This document shows, one piece after another, positions 49,001 to 57,567 of a DNA stretch of 64,000 nucleotides (position 1 is its first letter; each line of letters opens with the position of its first letter). The notes beneath the pieces are model-generated. The model did not search any database. It saw only the letters and a program-made list of their open reading frames with translations, and was not told the DNA's origin. The stretch is from assembly GCA_035048495.1 (NCBI GenBank), contig CM068549.1:11704000-11767999 (forward strand). Reading direction: 5' to 3'. Made by a program: the position numbers and the translations under genes. Origin of the DNA: Euptelea pleiosperma (taxonomy: Eukaryota; Streptophyta; Magnoliopsida; Ranunculales; Eupteleaceae).

Positions 49001-52000
49001 GAAGAAGACAGCTTGTGGGGGTAGGTCATAGCCGGAAAGTATGGAGTTGAGTGGGTAGGTGGAGAAGGGGCATCTGTTACTCAATCTTATAGGTGTAGCC
49101 TTTGGAAAGGCATCTGGAAGGTAGTGGACCAATTTAGTAAAGGGATCCAATTTAAAGTGGGGAAAGGTGATAAGATTCGATTCTGGGAGGACACTTGGTG
49201 TGGTGATGAACCTCTCAGAGATTTTTTCCAATCCTTATACCTCCTCTTTGATCTACAAAAGACTAAGATCCAGGATTGCACTGTAGTTAGGGAGGGGGTG
49301 ACATCGTGGCGACTCGGGTTCAGAAGGAATCTGAACGACTGGGAAGTGGAAAGCCTGGCCAATCTGCTAATAAGGATAGGGGACACCCCTCCCATCTCGT
49401 CAGAGGCGGACAAAAGATATTGGAGATGGGAATGCAATGGTATGTTTTCCGTCAGCTCGTTTTACCTCCATCTCAGTAGTCCGGGCCGGATTCCTTTCCC
49501 TGCAACTAGGGTGTGGGGGGCACCTATTTCGACGAAGGTGAAGTTCTTCTTCTGGACCACTATTTTGGATAAGATTCAAATGGTTGACCACTTGCAGAGG
49601 AGGGGGATGATGATCCCCAATAGGTGTTCCTTGTGCAAATCAGAGGGGGAGGACGTGGACCACTTGATGTTGCATTGCCTTTTTTCTCACTCCATCTGGA
49701 CTGCTTGGTTCTCCATCTTTGGAATCCTCTTTGTTATGCCGAAGCAAGTGGGTGCGTTTTATGACTTGCTGGAGTTAGGGGTGTTTTCGGGTAGAGAAGG
49801 GTACCTTTGGAGAATCCTTCCGTGTGCCATTATGTGGGCCATTTGGAAAGAGAGGAATCGACGTATTTTTGAAGGGGAGGAGGCAGACATATATTTCGGC
49901 GGAGTTCCGAGGTTGTATGTTTGATGCTTTTGTGTTTAGATGGGAAGAGATGCTTAGAGAATCCTTCCCGGGTTAGTTGGTTTTCTTGGTTTGGTTTGGG
50001 GGTTTCTCGTCTTGAGAACCCCGTTGTACCTCTGTTTTGGGTTATCCCTCTTTAATATCAAATCTACTTTATCAAAAAAAAAAGTTAGTAGGTGATTAAG
50101 TTTGAGTAGGATAGATTTTCTTTGACGAATTCTATGAATAAGATGTAAAGGGAGAGAGCTCACATGTTTTTGCTATTGAATGAGAAATTAGAGTTATTTT
50201 GAGGTGTGAAATCTCTTGTTCAAAGAGTGATTCTTCTTGGTGGTGGAGTGACTTCATCATCCTCTTCAACTGTTGTAGACTGGTTCGCCATTCTGCTTCA
50301 TAACTTCATTATTTCTGGGTCAGGATTTATGATTGCAGTATTGAGGCCATTTTATAAAAATGAAGGAGACAATCACACCTCTCTGCATGGATTATGGTTC
50401 TACTGGCCAACTTGCAAGGGAGCCATTGAGCACAGTTACTGAGTGCTGAGAAAAGGATGCAAGGCAATCCAGAAGGGAAAGAGGAAACTCCATGTTTCAG
50501 GACAACCTTCTTAAGAAAATCCAATCACTATGAACAAGCACTTAAGGGTGTCATCAAAATAAACAACAATAAGCTTTCCAATAAAAATATGTAATAACTT
50601 AGTCATAAAATGCATGAATGTGCTTGGACGGTTTGAAAGTCTGAAAGGCATGGCAAGCTATGACACAGAGATACCACAACATGCTCAGCGTACCCACCTC
50701 AACACGATATGATACTGGTACTGGTATCAGATACTGCACGGATACTTCTAGATGACAATTTTTTCATTTTCCTATTGTGCTCTTGGTTATTTTACCTCCT
50801 AACAATACCCTTGTTTGTTTTGTCAACAGAAATATAGAAATGGTATATTTAACAAATCTTACTGTAAACACGTTTGCAAAATTAGATTTATCATTACATA
50901 TAGAATGATGTAAATACTGAAAACCTTGTCTGTAGCTTAAAAAGCCTAAAGGTCAAAGCATAGAATCAGTAGATTGGACGGGATGCCATATTATATCCAT
51001 GTCCTGGATTTCAGTAAATGAAGAGTTGTATCCCCGTTTCCAGTATCGGTATCTTTATTCTAGGCGTCTTAGATGGCAAGCCACTCATAAAATCTTTCCT
51101 GAGTCTTGAATGCTGTCTTCTACTTATTGCCGGACAAATTCTGATTTGGTGGTATCCGCTTCTAAGATTGATCTTCAAGAAGATCTGTACGTCGTGTAAC
51201 ATGTCCAACATGTCATCCAATTGTGCGATCTTCCTCAACTCTTATTTTCGCATCTGACTGTGAGAAACTTAATTGTAGATTCCATAACCCTATTAATGTT
51301 TCTTAGTTAATTCGGTATTGTGGATTTGTACAGAGAGGTTGCACAAGGATTGATGAAATACCAGCCAGATATTATTATCAGTGTACATCCTCTGATGCAA
51401 CATGTTCCACTTCGTATCCTGAGGGCAAAGGGTCTATTGAAAAAGATTGTATTTACTACAGTGGTTACAGATTTAAGCACTTGCCATCCTACATGGTAGG
51501 ATCTCCATTTTGGTTAGTTTTCCTGTGATGTCCTGTTTGTGTTTCATTATAGTACTTCATCTTCTATCTCGTCACTGTTGTGTTCAGGTTTCATAAGCTT
51601 GTGACAAGATGCTATTGCCCAACAGCAGAGGTGGCAAAAAGGGCATTAAAAGCTGGACTTCAGCCTTCCCAAATTAAGGTTTATGGCCTGCCAGTTCGAC
51701 CTTCTTTTGTTAAGCCTGTTCGACCAAAGGTTGACTGTCTTTCTATCTGAATCTCTTTTAATGCTTTTCTTATATATCACGTCCAATTTTTTTCTTGTAA
51801 TGTTTGATGAGGAAATGTAAGTTACCTGTCAGGTTGACCATAAGGGCAGTGTACTATTGGTATACACATGATGCATAAGCTGGTACCATTGGATTGTCCT
51901 AGTGGTTCCACATGTGAGGTGTGCGAGCCCAAAGTCAACCTGATTGGTTTAATCTTCCTACCCGATGTATTACATTCTTTTGGACTGGCAGAAAACGTTG

Positions 52001-54917
52001 TGGATTGAGTTGGCAAGAAACAATCTGAAGACACATGCCTTGACAAAAGATTTAGCTCTAGATAGAGTTGAATGTTGAAAGAGGATTCATGTTGCCGACC
52101 CCGAATAGTTGGGAACGGCGTAATGATGATGATGATGAGTCAAGATAAGAAATTGGATATGTCAAAACAACAGGATTATGTGGTTGGGTTGATTTTGGCT
52201 GTAGGAGATGTCCTAGGGTTGGACCCTTGAATTGTATATCCGACCCCATGCTTGCCTTCCAGGTGTATTGATAGGTCATTAATACACTGCCTTATGGTAA
52301 ACCTGATGTTTACCTTAAGTTTCCTCATGTTTGATTATTACCTTAATGTGATTGAATCATTGAAGTATGTGCATTAATTACCTTTGACCTATTTCCTCTT
52401 CTGTAAATAGGATGATCTAAGGAGGGAATTGGGAATGGACGAGGATCTTCCTGCTGTGTTACTGATGGGAGGAGGTGAAGGAATGGGTCCCATCGAGGCT
52501 ACTGCTCGGGCTCTGGGGAATACATTGTATGACGAGAGTGTTGGGGAACCGATAGGTCAGGTCCTAGTGATTTGTGGTCGTAACAAAAAACTTGCCAACA
52601 GATTGTGTTCAATCAACTGGAAGATTCCTGTTCAGGTATCATCCTGAACTCAGTTATTCTTTTGCCTGAAATTCAATTCTGGTATTCCTATTTGAAAATT
52701 TAAATGAACACAATTGTGTGTTGCATTACATTCTGGTTTTCTTTTACTGGTAGTTATTGCATCTGTGGGACCTGTTTGGAGATGATGAAGTGTTCACGTA
52801 CCTCTGGATGTATATAGAATTTTTATGCCTGTTTTGATTACCACAGAGTAATTGCTTGCTTTAGACGTCTTTAACAATTCTTATGACCATTTAATTTTTT
52901 TGAATTTGTATGTTATCTCCAAAGGGTGACCATACTGATGAACTGGTGGAGCACATGTACCCTATTGGGGGTTGGGTGGGGGGTTGTGGTAGAGTCCATT
53001 TGGGATGAGCATCAAGGCCATCATATACTTCCCAAAATTATTTGTTTCTTGGGTTTTTTTTTTCTTTTTGTGCAATAAGTTGCTATTCTTATAGAAATTT
53101 GCCTACAATTTTCAGGTCAAGGGGTTTGTCTCTAAGATGGAAGAATGCATGGGTGCTTGTGATTGCATTATTACGAAGGTAAATCTCTGGTGAAGTTGGT
53201 GGTAACCATTTCTATTGCATTATCTTCTCTTTTCTACTAAGTTGTGGTAAGTTGGAATTTGCAGGCAGGACCAGGGACTATTGCAGAAGCCATGATACAA
53301 GGCCTCCCTATAATTCTCAATGATTACATCGCTGGGCAGGTAATTTTGGGTTTTTATTGTAATTTTTCTGCTGTTGCATTTTTCAATTAGAGCACAACCC
53401 ATTTATTAATTCATACTTTAGCTAATTTTGTTGATAAATTTCTCCAGAGCTTGAATTGCTTGAAAAGAGTAAAGTGCATAGTTTAGAAATAAGTCTTCAT
53501 AGATTGGATTGTTGCAATCATTGCAACAAGGACTCCATATTTGTGAAAATTTGGCTGTCAGACACCCATGTTTAACATATGCCAAAAATTTTATTTAGAC
53601 AAATCTTATTTTATTAAATATATTAATTTCAGCTTCTGTTTATTTATGGAATTGATTTTTCCAGACAACTTTTTTGATTTGATGGAAATGGCCCTCAAAA
53701 ACTGCCATTATCTGTCTTCTTAAAAGTTAAATGTGAAGTGAGAGGGGCATTTCTCTTGGAGTAATAAAATGTTCTCTAGAAAATTGTTTTCCTTTATATG
53801 TTTGTTTATAAATTTTCATTTATATCAACTTATCTGAACACATTAGTTCTATATTTTATACTTAAATAAACAAATTTATTTTAAAAAAATATAATTTTAT
53901 GGACTTGTCACTCATCCAGTTTCCTTTGATCAGTGTGAGACATTTCATATCTGTGTCAGACACACTGGTCAAAGTAAAGTATTACCAGCAGCTACATGGT
54001 AAGACCCTGTGCACCTTGACTATGGCTTCACAGTGACAACCTTGATATAATGTGTAGGATAGGTGGGAGGTGGGTGACACACAATAACCAATCCTGAAAA
54101 ACCTTTCTTTCATCTAAGGATGCCCAACTGTTGTACCAAGTGTGGTGGTGGGTAGTTTATCTGGGGTTGATTCCTCCAGAGCAGCTCAAACTTAGAACCC
54201 TACTCGCCTACGTATGTCAAGTCACTGGACCAACGAAACTGATTCTCCTAAGGTTGAGCTTTCAATATTTGGTAGGAAATCTTGCAGGTGGGATCCATCA
54301 GATGGTGAGTCCAATCCCTGTATATGCATCACATGGCAGGCTATTTTCGGTCTTATACCATCCTTACTATGTATTTATGAGAACCTTATATGTCCTTGAC
54401 CTGTAATGGAGGAACATAACATGGATCAGGTTACAGACCTTTCTGTGATGGAAGGTCACTGAATGGCCTGGAACTGCCAGGCAGCTAAAACAAATCGTTT
54501 TCTTGTAAAACAGACATTGAATTTTTCTAGCAAACAGGAACCTTGTCCCATTTAATGTGCAGAAGACCCACATTTAAAGGATCCATATTATACCTTTGAT
54601 CTTGTGCATTGGCCATTAGAACATTTGTACTGACACGCTTTCATTCACACTATTCTGATTTGCTTTACATATTATAGGAAGTTGGAAATGTACCGTATGT
54701 GGTGGAAAACGGATGTGGAAAGTTCTCGAAGTCGCCAAAAGAGATTGCCAATATTGTTGCTCAATGGTTTGGCCCAAAAGCAGAAGAGCTCAAGGCCATG
54801 TCTCAGAATGCATTGAAGCTGGCTCGACCGGATGCAGTTTTTAAGATTGTTCATGATCTTCATGAGTTGGTGAGACAAAGAAGTGTACTTGTAACCCACC
54901 ATTCATGTACAGCTTAA
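33422..54917 (+). CDS. MGD1: Monogalactosyldiacylglycerol synthase, type A, chloroplastic (8 exons)
   Basis: Transfers galactose from UDP-galactose to sn-1,2-diacylglycerol, making MGDG, the main thylakoid lipid; type A enzymes sit at the chloroplast inner envelope. Coding exons: 33422-33922, 34030-34202, 51334-51495, 51588-51729, 52411-52635, 53116-53178, 53265-53339, 54678-54917. They join in frame to 526 codons (the Arabidopsis and spinach enzymes are about 520-530) with GT-AG at all seven introns. The N-terminus to about residue 130 is Ser/Arg-rich and not conserved, as expected for a transit peptide plus the type A extension. GT28-like N-domain from about 134 ([22 protein letters not shown] at 144-147); C-domain from about 340 ([19 protein letters not shown]) through AGPGTIAEA (423-431) and VPYVVENG. 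The long N-terminus separates it from the shorter type B enzymes. No premature stop or frameshift. Odd: intron 2 is 17.1 kb of nested transposons. Confidence 0.96.
34030..34202 (+). CDS. MGD1: MGD1 exon 2
   Basis: Begins [20 protein letters not shown] after acceptor ATGGATCAG and ends at ATAGCTCA before GTGAGG. The open frame runs only two codons past the donor. The last two bases complete a Gln codon with exon 3, where other family members often have Arg. Confidence 0.94.
34795..35215 (-). pseudogene. RTE-type LINE 3' fragment
   Basis: The minus strand reads [19 protein letters not shown] and [19 protein letters not shown], the C-terminal signature of plant RTE-clade ORF2. It is followed toward 34795 by an ACCCCATAGAG motif and an AT-rich tail typical of RTE 3' ends. 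Heavily 5'-truncated; frameshifts near 35010. Confidence 0.82.
35472..35781. mobile_element. hAT-like MITE, member 1 of a family in intron 2
   Basis: TIRs CATGGTTCAAAGTTC (left) and GAGATTTTAAACCTTG (right). Perfect 8-bp TSD GGTATGAG at 35464-35471 and 35782-35789, the hAT signature. 310 bp, no ORF. Same termini as the element at 47868-48207. Confidence 0.78.
36690..36985 (-). pseudogene. L1-type LINE ORF2 tail fragment (zf-RVT)
   Basis: The minus strand reads [20 protein letters not shown], then in a shifted frame [20 protein letters not shown], the zinc-binding reverse-transcriptase tail (zf-RVT) of plant L1 ORF2. At least one frameshift; no ends identifiable. Confidence 0.75.
38582..38806 (+). 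mobile_element. Short LTR (225 bp)
   Basis: Starts TGTTAGAGTT and ends ATCTTCACA (TG...CA), with a pyrimidine-rich 3' part and a TATA-like TATATATATAC stretch at about 38695-38705. It is followed at once by a primer-binding site, so it is a 5' LTR. No matching 3' LTR was found in the window, so the rest is deleted or beyond recognition. Size fits a TRIM or small copia. Confidence 0.68.
38807..38818 (+). other. Primer-binding site TGGTATCAGAGC
   Basis: Complementary to the 3' end of initiator Met-tRNA, as in most plant Ty1-copia and TRIM elements, directly after the LTR end. Confidence 0.85.
39590..39790 (+). other. Possible L1 3' tail
   Basis: T/G-rich sequence ending TTAAATAAATTCTTTATCGACC and an A-rich stretch, similar in style to plant LINE 3' ends. 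No ORF2 match remains, so this is weak. Confidence 0.3.
39800..40620 (+). pseudogene. Ty3-gypsy gag and protease remnant
   Basis: Around 39900-40000 a broken frame reads like the end of a gypsy gag ([20 protein letters not shown]). At about 40100-40145 it gives [13 protein letters not shown], a zinc knuckle whose first Cys is Ser. At 40310-40420 it resembles the protease region ([17 protein letters not shown] at the DSG active-site position), and at 40530-40600 the VWCDVIxMK stretch that follows protease. Many stops; RT and integrase are gone. Confidence 0.65.
40878..41279 (+). mobile_element. 5'-truncated L1 LINE with 17-bp TSD
   Basis: Encodes only the end of ORF2 ([19 protein letters not shown], matching [19 protein letters not shown] of the large L1 at about 49830). 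It ends in a short A run (41272-41278). Flanked by TCGAGTTCTTTCAAGCA (40861-40877) and TTGAGTTCTTTCAAGCA (41282-41298), 16 of 17 identical. Truncation, A tail and long TSD show target-primed insertion. Confidence 0.85.
41299..41480 (+). mobile_element. Gypsy polypurine tract and left part of 3' LTR
   Basis: The purine run GGGGG after the TTCAAGCA repeat and the following sequence with TAGGATAGGATTTACTTTATT look like the end of the gag/protease-bearing gypsy element. The LTR seems to continue at 50093 after the inserted L1. The exact LTR start is uncertain. Confidence 0.45.
41567..42694 (+). pseudogene. L1 ORF1, N-terminal part (DUF4283-like)
   Basis: 375 codons open from a GTG, without an ATG at its start. 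An ATG at 41515 in another frame ([15 protein letters not shown], stop 23 codons later) may be the original start, which would put a frameshift near 41570. The protein has the plant L1 ORF1 nucleic-acid-binding region (DUF4283-like: [31 protein letters not shown]) followed by an Arg-rich stretch. Stop at 42692-42694. The continuation lies in the next frame. Confidence 0.72.
42687..44048 (+). pseudogene. L1 ORF1, C-terminal part in shifted frame
   Basis: 454 codons open with no ATG at its start, in the +1 frame relative to the preceding ORF and overlapping it by 8 bases. Hydrophilic and acidic, rich in Glu, Gly and Ser, ending with a helical [20 protein letters not shown] segment typical of the end of plant L1 ORF1. 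One indel near 42680 explains the split. No host domain seen. Confidence 0.68.
44234..44484 (+). pseudogene. L1 ORF2 endonuclease N-terminus, interrupted
   Basis: ATG at 44234. [15 protein letters not shown] and [10 protein letters not shown] match the exonuclease-endonuclease-phosphatase fold of L1 ORF2: Asn of SWNVRG and Glu of QETK are metal-binding residues. Broken at 44485 by the antisense gypsy LTR. The rest of the endonuclease and the first part of the RT are missing from the window. Confidence 0.85.
44485..46563 (-). mobile_element. 3' LTR of antisense Ty3-gypsy element (2079 bp)
   Basis: On the minus strand it starts TGTAATGACCC (at 46563) and ends GGGGGCGTGACA (at 44485). It is preceded by a purine-rich tract AAGGAGGGTGAGA (46564-46576), the polypurine tract. 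Contains an (AAAT)n microsatellite at about 45935-46025. Left flanking 5 bp is GTGGA; the other TSD copy is lost with the 5' end. Confidence 0.8.
46609..47722 (-). pseudogene. Ty3-gypsy integrase with chromodomain-like end (5' truncated)
   Basis: The open frame runs to 47781, but its first ~18 codons are antisense L1, so element sequence begins near HQKPGG. The integrase core shows the D,D35E triad: Asp in [11 protein letters not shown], Asp in IVSDRDPKF and Glu in [13 protein letters not shown]. The GPY/F-type module ([19 protein letters not shown]) and a chromodomain-like tail ([19 protein letters not shown]) follow. Protease, RT, RNase H and the integrase zinc finger are absent. The remaining frame has no stop, so the insertion is fairly young, but the element cannot be autonomous. 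Confidence 0.9.
47723..47867 (+). pseudogene. L1 ORF2 reverse transcriptase fragment between insertions
   Basis: Reads [16 protein letters not shown], a stop, then [18 protein letters not shown] and [14 protein letters not shown] motif A region (KIDxEKAYDxV), with the Tyr codon changed to TAG. Bounded on the left by the gypsy deletion junction and on the right by the hAT-like MITE. Confidence 0.85.
47868..48207. mobile_element. hAT-like MITE, member 2, inside L1 RT
   Basis: TIRs CATGGTTTAAAATTTCGG and CGAAATTTTAAACCTTG, perfect 8-bp TSD ATCATGAC (47860-47867, 48208-48215). 340 bp, packed with ATGTTTCGGAATGTTTCG-like tandem motifs; no ORF. Removing it and one TSD copy rejoins the RT frame ([17 protein letters not shown]). 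Confidence 0.9.
48216..50092 (+). pseudogene. L1 ORF2 reverse transcriptase C-part, zf-RVT and 3' tail
   Basis: Starts ASFSVLVNG, then [11 protein letters not shown] (RT motif B), FADD motif C at about 48423-48434 preceded by a TAG where L1s usually have Gln, then [15 protein letters not shown] and [14 protein letters not shown]. Further stops at 48866 and 49024. The last open frame (49124-49924) carries [15 protein letters not shown] and the zinc-binding [18 protein letters not shown] of zf-RVT. Ends with a ten-base A run (50083-50092). Inactive by several stops and frameshifts. Confidence 0.9.
50093..50290 (+). mobile_element. Probable right part of gypsy 3' LTR after the L1
   Basis: Sequence such as GATGTAAAGGGAGAGAGC and TGCTATTGAATGAGAAATT followed by a GTGATTCTTCTTGGTGG stretch has the look of the R/U5 end of a plant gypsy LTR, whose left part would be at 41299-41480. 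No TSD for the L1 could be fixed, so this is inference. Confidence 0.4.
51011..51240 (-). pseudogene. Ty3-gypsy reverse transcriptase fragment
   Basis: The minus strand reads [20 protein letters not shown] and [15 protein letters not shown] domain 3 of Ty3-gypsy (usual form [15 protein letters not shown]). The catalytic-region Asp is Asn and the frame decays after QIRI. It ends about 95 bp before the exon 3 acceptor. Confidence 0.83.
51334..51495 (+). CDS. MGD1: MGD1 exon 3
   Basis: Encodes [20 protein letters not shown] through [10 protein letters not shown], the core of the MGDG-synthase N-domain. The acceptor is TTTGTACAG, 17.1 kb from its donor. Confidence 0.95.
51588..51729 (+). CDS. 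MGD1: MGD1 exon 4
   Basis: [20 protein letters not shown] to [12 protein letters not shown]. The first base completes the Trp codon started in exon 3; ends in phase 0. Confidence 0.96.
51730..52410 (+). other. MGD1: MGD1 intron 4, with RTE 3' end
   Basis: 681 bp. Contains at about 52080-52138 GCCGACCCCGAATAGTTGGG followed by (GAT)n, the typical 3' terminus of plant RTE LINEs in the plus orientation, with little upstream ORF2 left. Confidence 0.65.
52411..52635 (+). CDS. MGD1: MGD1 exon 5
   Basis: 75 codons holding [16 protein letters not shown] and [12 protein letters not shown], the start of the GT28 C-domain nucleotide-sugar fold. Confidence 0.96.
52636..53115 (+). other. MGD1: MGD1 intron 5, nothing recognised
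   Basis: 480 bp, AT-rich with a T run near 53056-53070. No repeat family identified. Confidence 0.85.
53116..53178 (+). CDS. MGD1: MGD1 exon 6
   Basis: 21-codon exon [19 protein letters not shown] plus TK. Both splice sites are unambiguous. Confidence 0.95.
53265..53339 (+). CDS. MGD1: MGD1 exon 7
   Basis: 25 codons, [20 protein letters not shown] then YIAGQ. Contains the GPGT/E motif of the UDP-sugar-binding region. Confidence 0.95.
53340..54677 (+). other. MGD1: MGD1 intron 7, nothing recognised
   Basis: 1338 bp, the second-longest intron. Short ORFs (such as 54131-54406) show no domain and lack splice or context support. Confidence 0.8.
54678..54917 (+). CDS. MGD1: MGD1 exon 8 with stop
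   Basis: [20 protein letters not shown] to the conserved C-terminus ending SCTA and TAA at 54915-54917. Confidence 0.96.
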   Translation, partial: EVGNVPYVVENGCGKFSKSPKEIANIVAQWFGPKAEELKAMSQNALKLARPDAVFKIVHDLHELVRQRSVLVTHHSCTA

Positions 54918-54970
54918 GCACTTCTTCAAAATTGGTTTGAGTCTTCTACTAAGATGTTCTGATGAGCCAA

Positions 54971-54976
54971 AATAAA
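54971..54976 (+). terminator. MGD1: Likely polyadenylation signal of MGD1
   Basis: AATAAA 54 bases after the stop codon, followed by a T-rich stretch. No poly(A) site evidence is available. Confidence 0.5.
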
Positions 54977-55913
54977 TGTTTGCAGTTTCCTTTTTGTCGC
55001 TTACATATCTACATTGTTGTTGCATCGAGCTCTGATTTTCAATCCACGCCCATCGTCACTTTGTCTTTGGATTCTTGGAACTTCATGCTAGAATTTTAAC
55101 AAATTTTACAAGTCTCATTTTTTTCTCGACAACATTATATGCTGACTGATATATATTATTGATAGATTAAATTCCATAATTATCCATGGTTCATATATCA
55201 ATATTTTTTGATTTATTGGGTAATATTCAATATATTAGATGTAAATATTCAGAAAAATGTCAGATATATCTGACAATTGTTTCATCAGATAATTAAATTT
55301 GATAAAAATATGTTGAAATATCTGCACGATTAGTTTAAAAATAAGCATGATTTATCGGGTGTTATTAAACATTACCATATAATTTTATTTTCACTGTTTT
55401 ACCAATTCAACCAGATTGGCATTTCGAATGCAGTTGGGTGGTTATACAGTTACGATCGATCTGAGCTGAATTTATAAACATCAATTATGTTGATAAAACA
55501 TTGCATCAATTTTTTAGAAGTTTATCTATTAGATTGGCGACGAATCGAGGTAATGGACCTAGAATTGTAATCCGACAAGTTATTGGATCAATTTTAGGTC
55601 AACCGTGAACCCAATCCATTGACAGCCCTACGGAGGCCAGGCTTGGGCCTCCAGATTAGATTACGGGGCAGGTCTAGCCAGTCCCCATAACTTTTAAGGT
55701 CAAAGCATGGCTAATTCGTGATCAATCTGCACCATCCAAATATCAGGTCGCCATTCAGATTAGCCACATCTAGAAATTCTCTAAGTGGGGCAATCCTTTC
55801 AGACAGTATATTTGGACGGTTCAGATTGATTGTTCAGGCTCCTCCATACTATTCACTTTTGAACCCCAAAATTTTTGATGATTATCGGATTATGATTATA
55901 ATTTGTAGGTGCT
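54977..55913. other. Intergenic DNA downstream of MGD1
   Basis: AT-rich. Around 55590-55690 it has GACAGCCCT and GCCTTGGGCCT-like motifs of the GGGC-rich repeat class. No gene seen. Confidence 0.5.
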
Positions 55914-55922
55914 TTAGGTTAC

Positions 55923-56394
55923 GGGAAATTCTATTTGCACTCCACAAATTCCATTAGCACCCCATTTGGGTGTTTCTTGGCTGAAAATGCCCTTAGACAA
56001 AAAAAAAACAAAAAAACCCAGCACCCCTCTTCGTCCCTCCCTCTCCACCTCTCACCATCCTCTCTCCCTCTCCACCTATGTCTCTCTGTCACCCTTAAAA
56101 AACCCAAAACAGAAAAAAAAAAAAAGACGTCATCCTGTCACCGCCACCACAAGTACGTCTCTCTTTCTCTAAAGCAGGCCCCACGGTATTTAGTGCCATG
56201 GGGCTTGTTAGAGTGAGTGGTGGAGAGGGAGAGAGAGAGAGGTAGAGAGGAAGAAAGTGGTGAGAGAGAGAGGTGCAGAGGGAGGGACGAAGAGGGGTGC
56301 TGTTTTTTTTTTTTTTTTGTAAAAGGGCATTTTCGGCCAAAAAGCACCCAAACGGGTTGCTTATGGAATTTGTGGGGTGCAAACAGAATTTGCC
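55923..56394. mobile_element. Mutator-like MITE, 472 bp
   Basis: TIRs of about 75 bp: the left starts GGGAAATTCTATTTGCACTC, and the right is its inverted counterpart ending GTGCAAACAGAATTTGCC. Both contain ACAAATTCCAT and GAAAATGCCCTT. Imperfect 9-bp TSD TTAGGTTAC / TTAGGTCAT (55914-55922, 56395-56403). The centre is CT/GA-rich. No transposase. Confidence 0.75.
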
Positions 56395-56454
56395 TTAGGT
56401 CATTGGGTGCTTTGATTTCAACAGCTAACGTGGTTTATCTTTCATCTTCTGGTA

Positions 56455-56640
56455 CCTGTTGGACCGGGTTCAGGCCGTGCAGACCAAGTCCACCAGCAAC
56501 TCAGACCGGTCTACGGGCCAGGCCTCACCAAAAATAAAAATCCAGGCCCAGTCTCTGGTCAGACCGGACTTGATAACTGGCGGGGCCGGGCTGTGGGCTT
56601 TTAATGGCATGGTGGTTTCGGGCCATGTAGCAAGCTGTAG
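56455..56640. repeat. GGGCC-rich dispersed repeat
   Basis: GACCGG/CCGGTC and GGGCC motifs in both orientations, such as CGGGCCAGGCC and GGCCGGGCTGTGG. No coding content. Confidence 0.4.
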
Positions 56641-56704
56641 CTTAATCCAAATGCGTAAACTAGCACCATTTCTGTTACTCACCGCTGCCATCTGGGCCCA
56701 CTGA

Positions 56705-57185
56705 CGACATGGATATTTAGCCCACCCCTTGGTGGATATGCACACCAAAAATAACCATGATTGGTAATCTCTAGTCATTAGATTTTAGTACTTTTTACAC
56801 GTGATTCTAACCATTGAATTCAACCACTTTTTTGAGTACTAAAACCAACGGCTACATCTTATCAAACAAGCTGATTTCTTTTATGAATGTCTACCAAGGG
56901 ATGCGCTAAAAACATCCATACGGTCATACGATTAGACACGAACTTGGGACAAAAATGGTGCTAGTTTACACTATATCTGTGTTAACAAAAATAGCATGAT
57001 TCAGCTCTTCACAACCAAAATGTTTGACACGAGCCACATGGCACACTCTTTGTGGATGCTGACCGTATGGATATTTGGCCAATCACTAGGTGGACCTACA
57101 AACAAAAAATAAACCGGATCAAGGATTTCTAGACGTTGGATTGAAATTATTTTCATGGATTGATTTTAACCGTAGGAATTTGAGC
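56705..57185. repeat. CACGTGGCACAC-family copies
   Basis: A foldback-like copy (about 56705-56945, arms around CATGGATATTT and AACATCCATACGGTCATACG) and a forward copy (about 57015-57185: GAGCCACATGGCACACTCTT, TAGGTGGACCTACAAAC). They show that the family seen in the duplicated block is dispersed. Confidence 0.55.
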
Positions 57186-57194
57186 ATAACAAAT

Positions 57195-57400
57195 GAAGGG
57201 AATAGGGCCTGGGCTCATGCCGGGTTCTAATTCAAGCTGAAGGCTTGGCTTTAGGGCCCAGCCCGCGCCCAGCCCATGAATCATATTTCGGGCCGGGCTG
57301 TATTTTGGAACCCAGGCCCGGCCCATCTAATTCACGGGCTAGACCGGGTGGGGGTAAGCCCGAATTAAACGGGCTGGGTCGCGGGCAAAATTGCCATGCT
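57195..57400. repeat. GGGCCCAGCCC-rich dispersed repeat
   Basis: Dense GGGCC, GCCCG and CCGGGCTG motifs on both strands, with a partial inverted arrangement. Similar to 58770-58945. Confidence 0.4.
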
Positions 57401-57567
57401 TAAAGGGGCTTGATCAAGATATCAATGTGTGGGGACACATATTGTGTGTCAGCATAAAAATGTGCCACTTGGCACACAGTTCCATGCCCACTAACACATG
57501 AATTTTCGAACACACAAAAAATCAACTTGATGGGTGATCTCTAGCTATTGGTATTGAGTGTTTTTCA

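Larger units (their letters stand above)
34203..51333 (+). other. MGD1: MGD1 intron 2, 17,131 bp, nested transposons
   Basis: Bounded by CA/GTGAGG and GTACAG/AGAG. The other MGD1 introns here are about 90-1340 bp. Contents are listed separately. Stretches in which I recognise nothing: 34203-34790, 35216-35463, 35790-36690, 36990-38581, 38819-39580 and 50290-51010. Confidence 0.9.
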
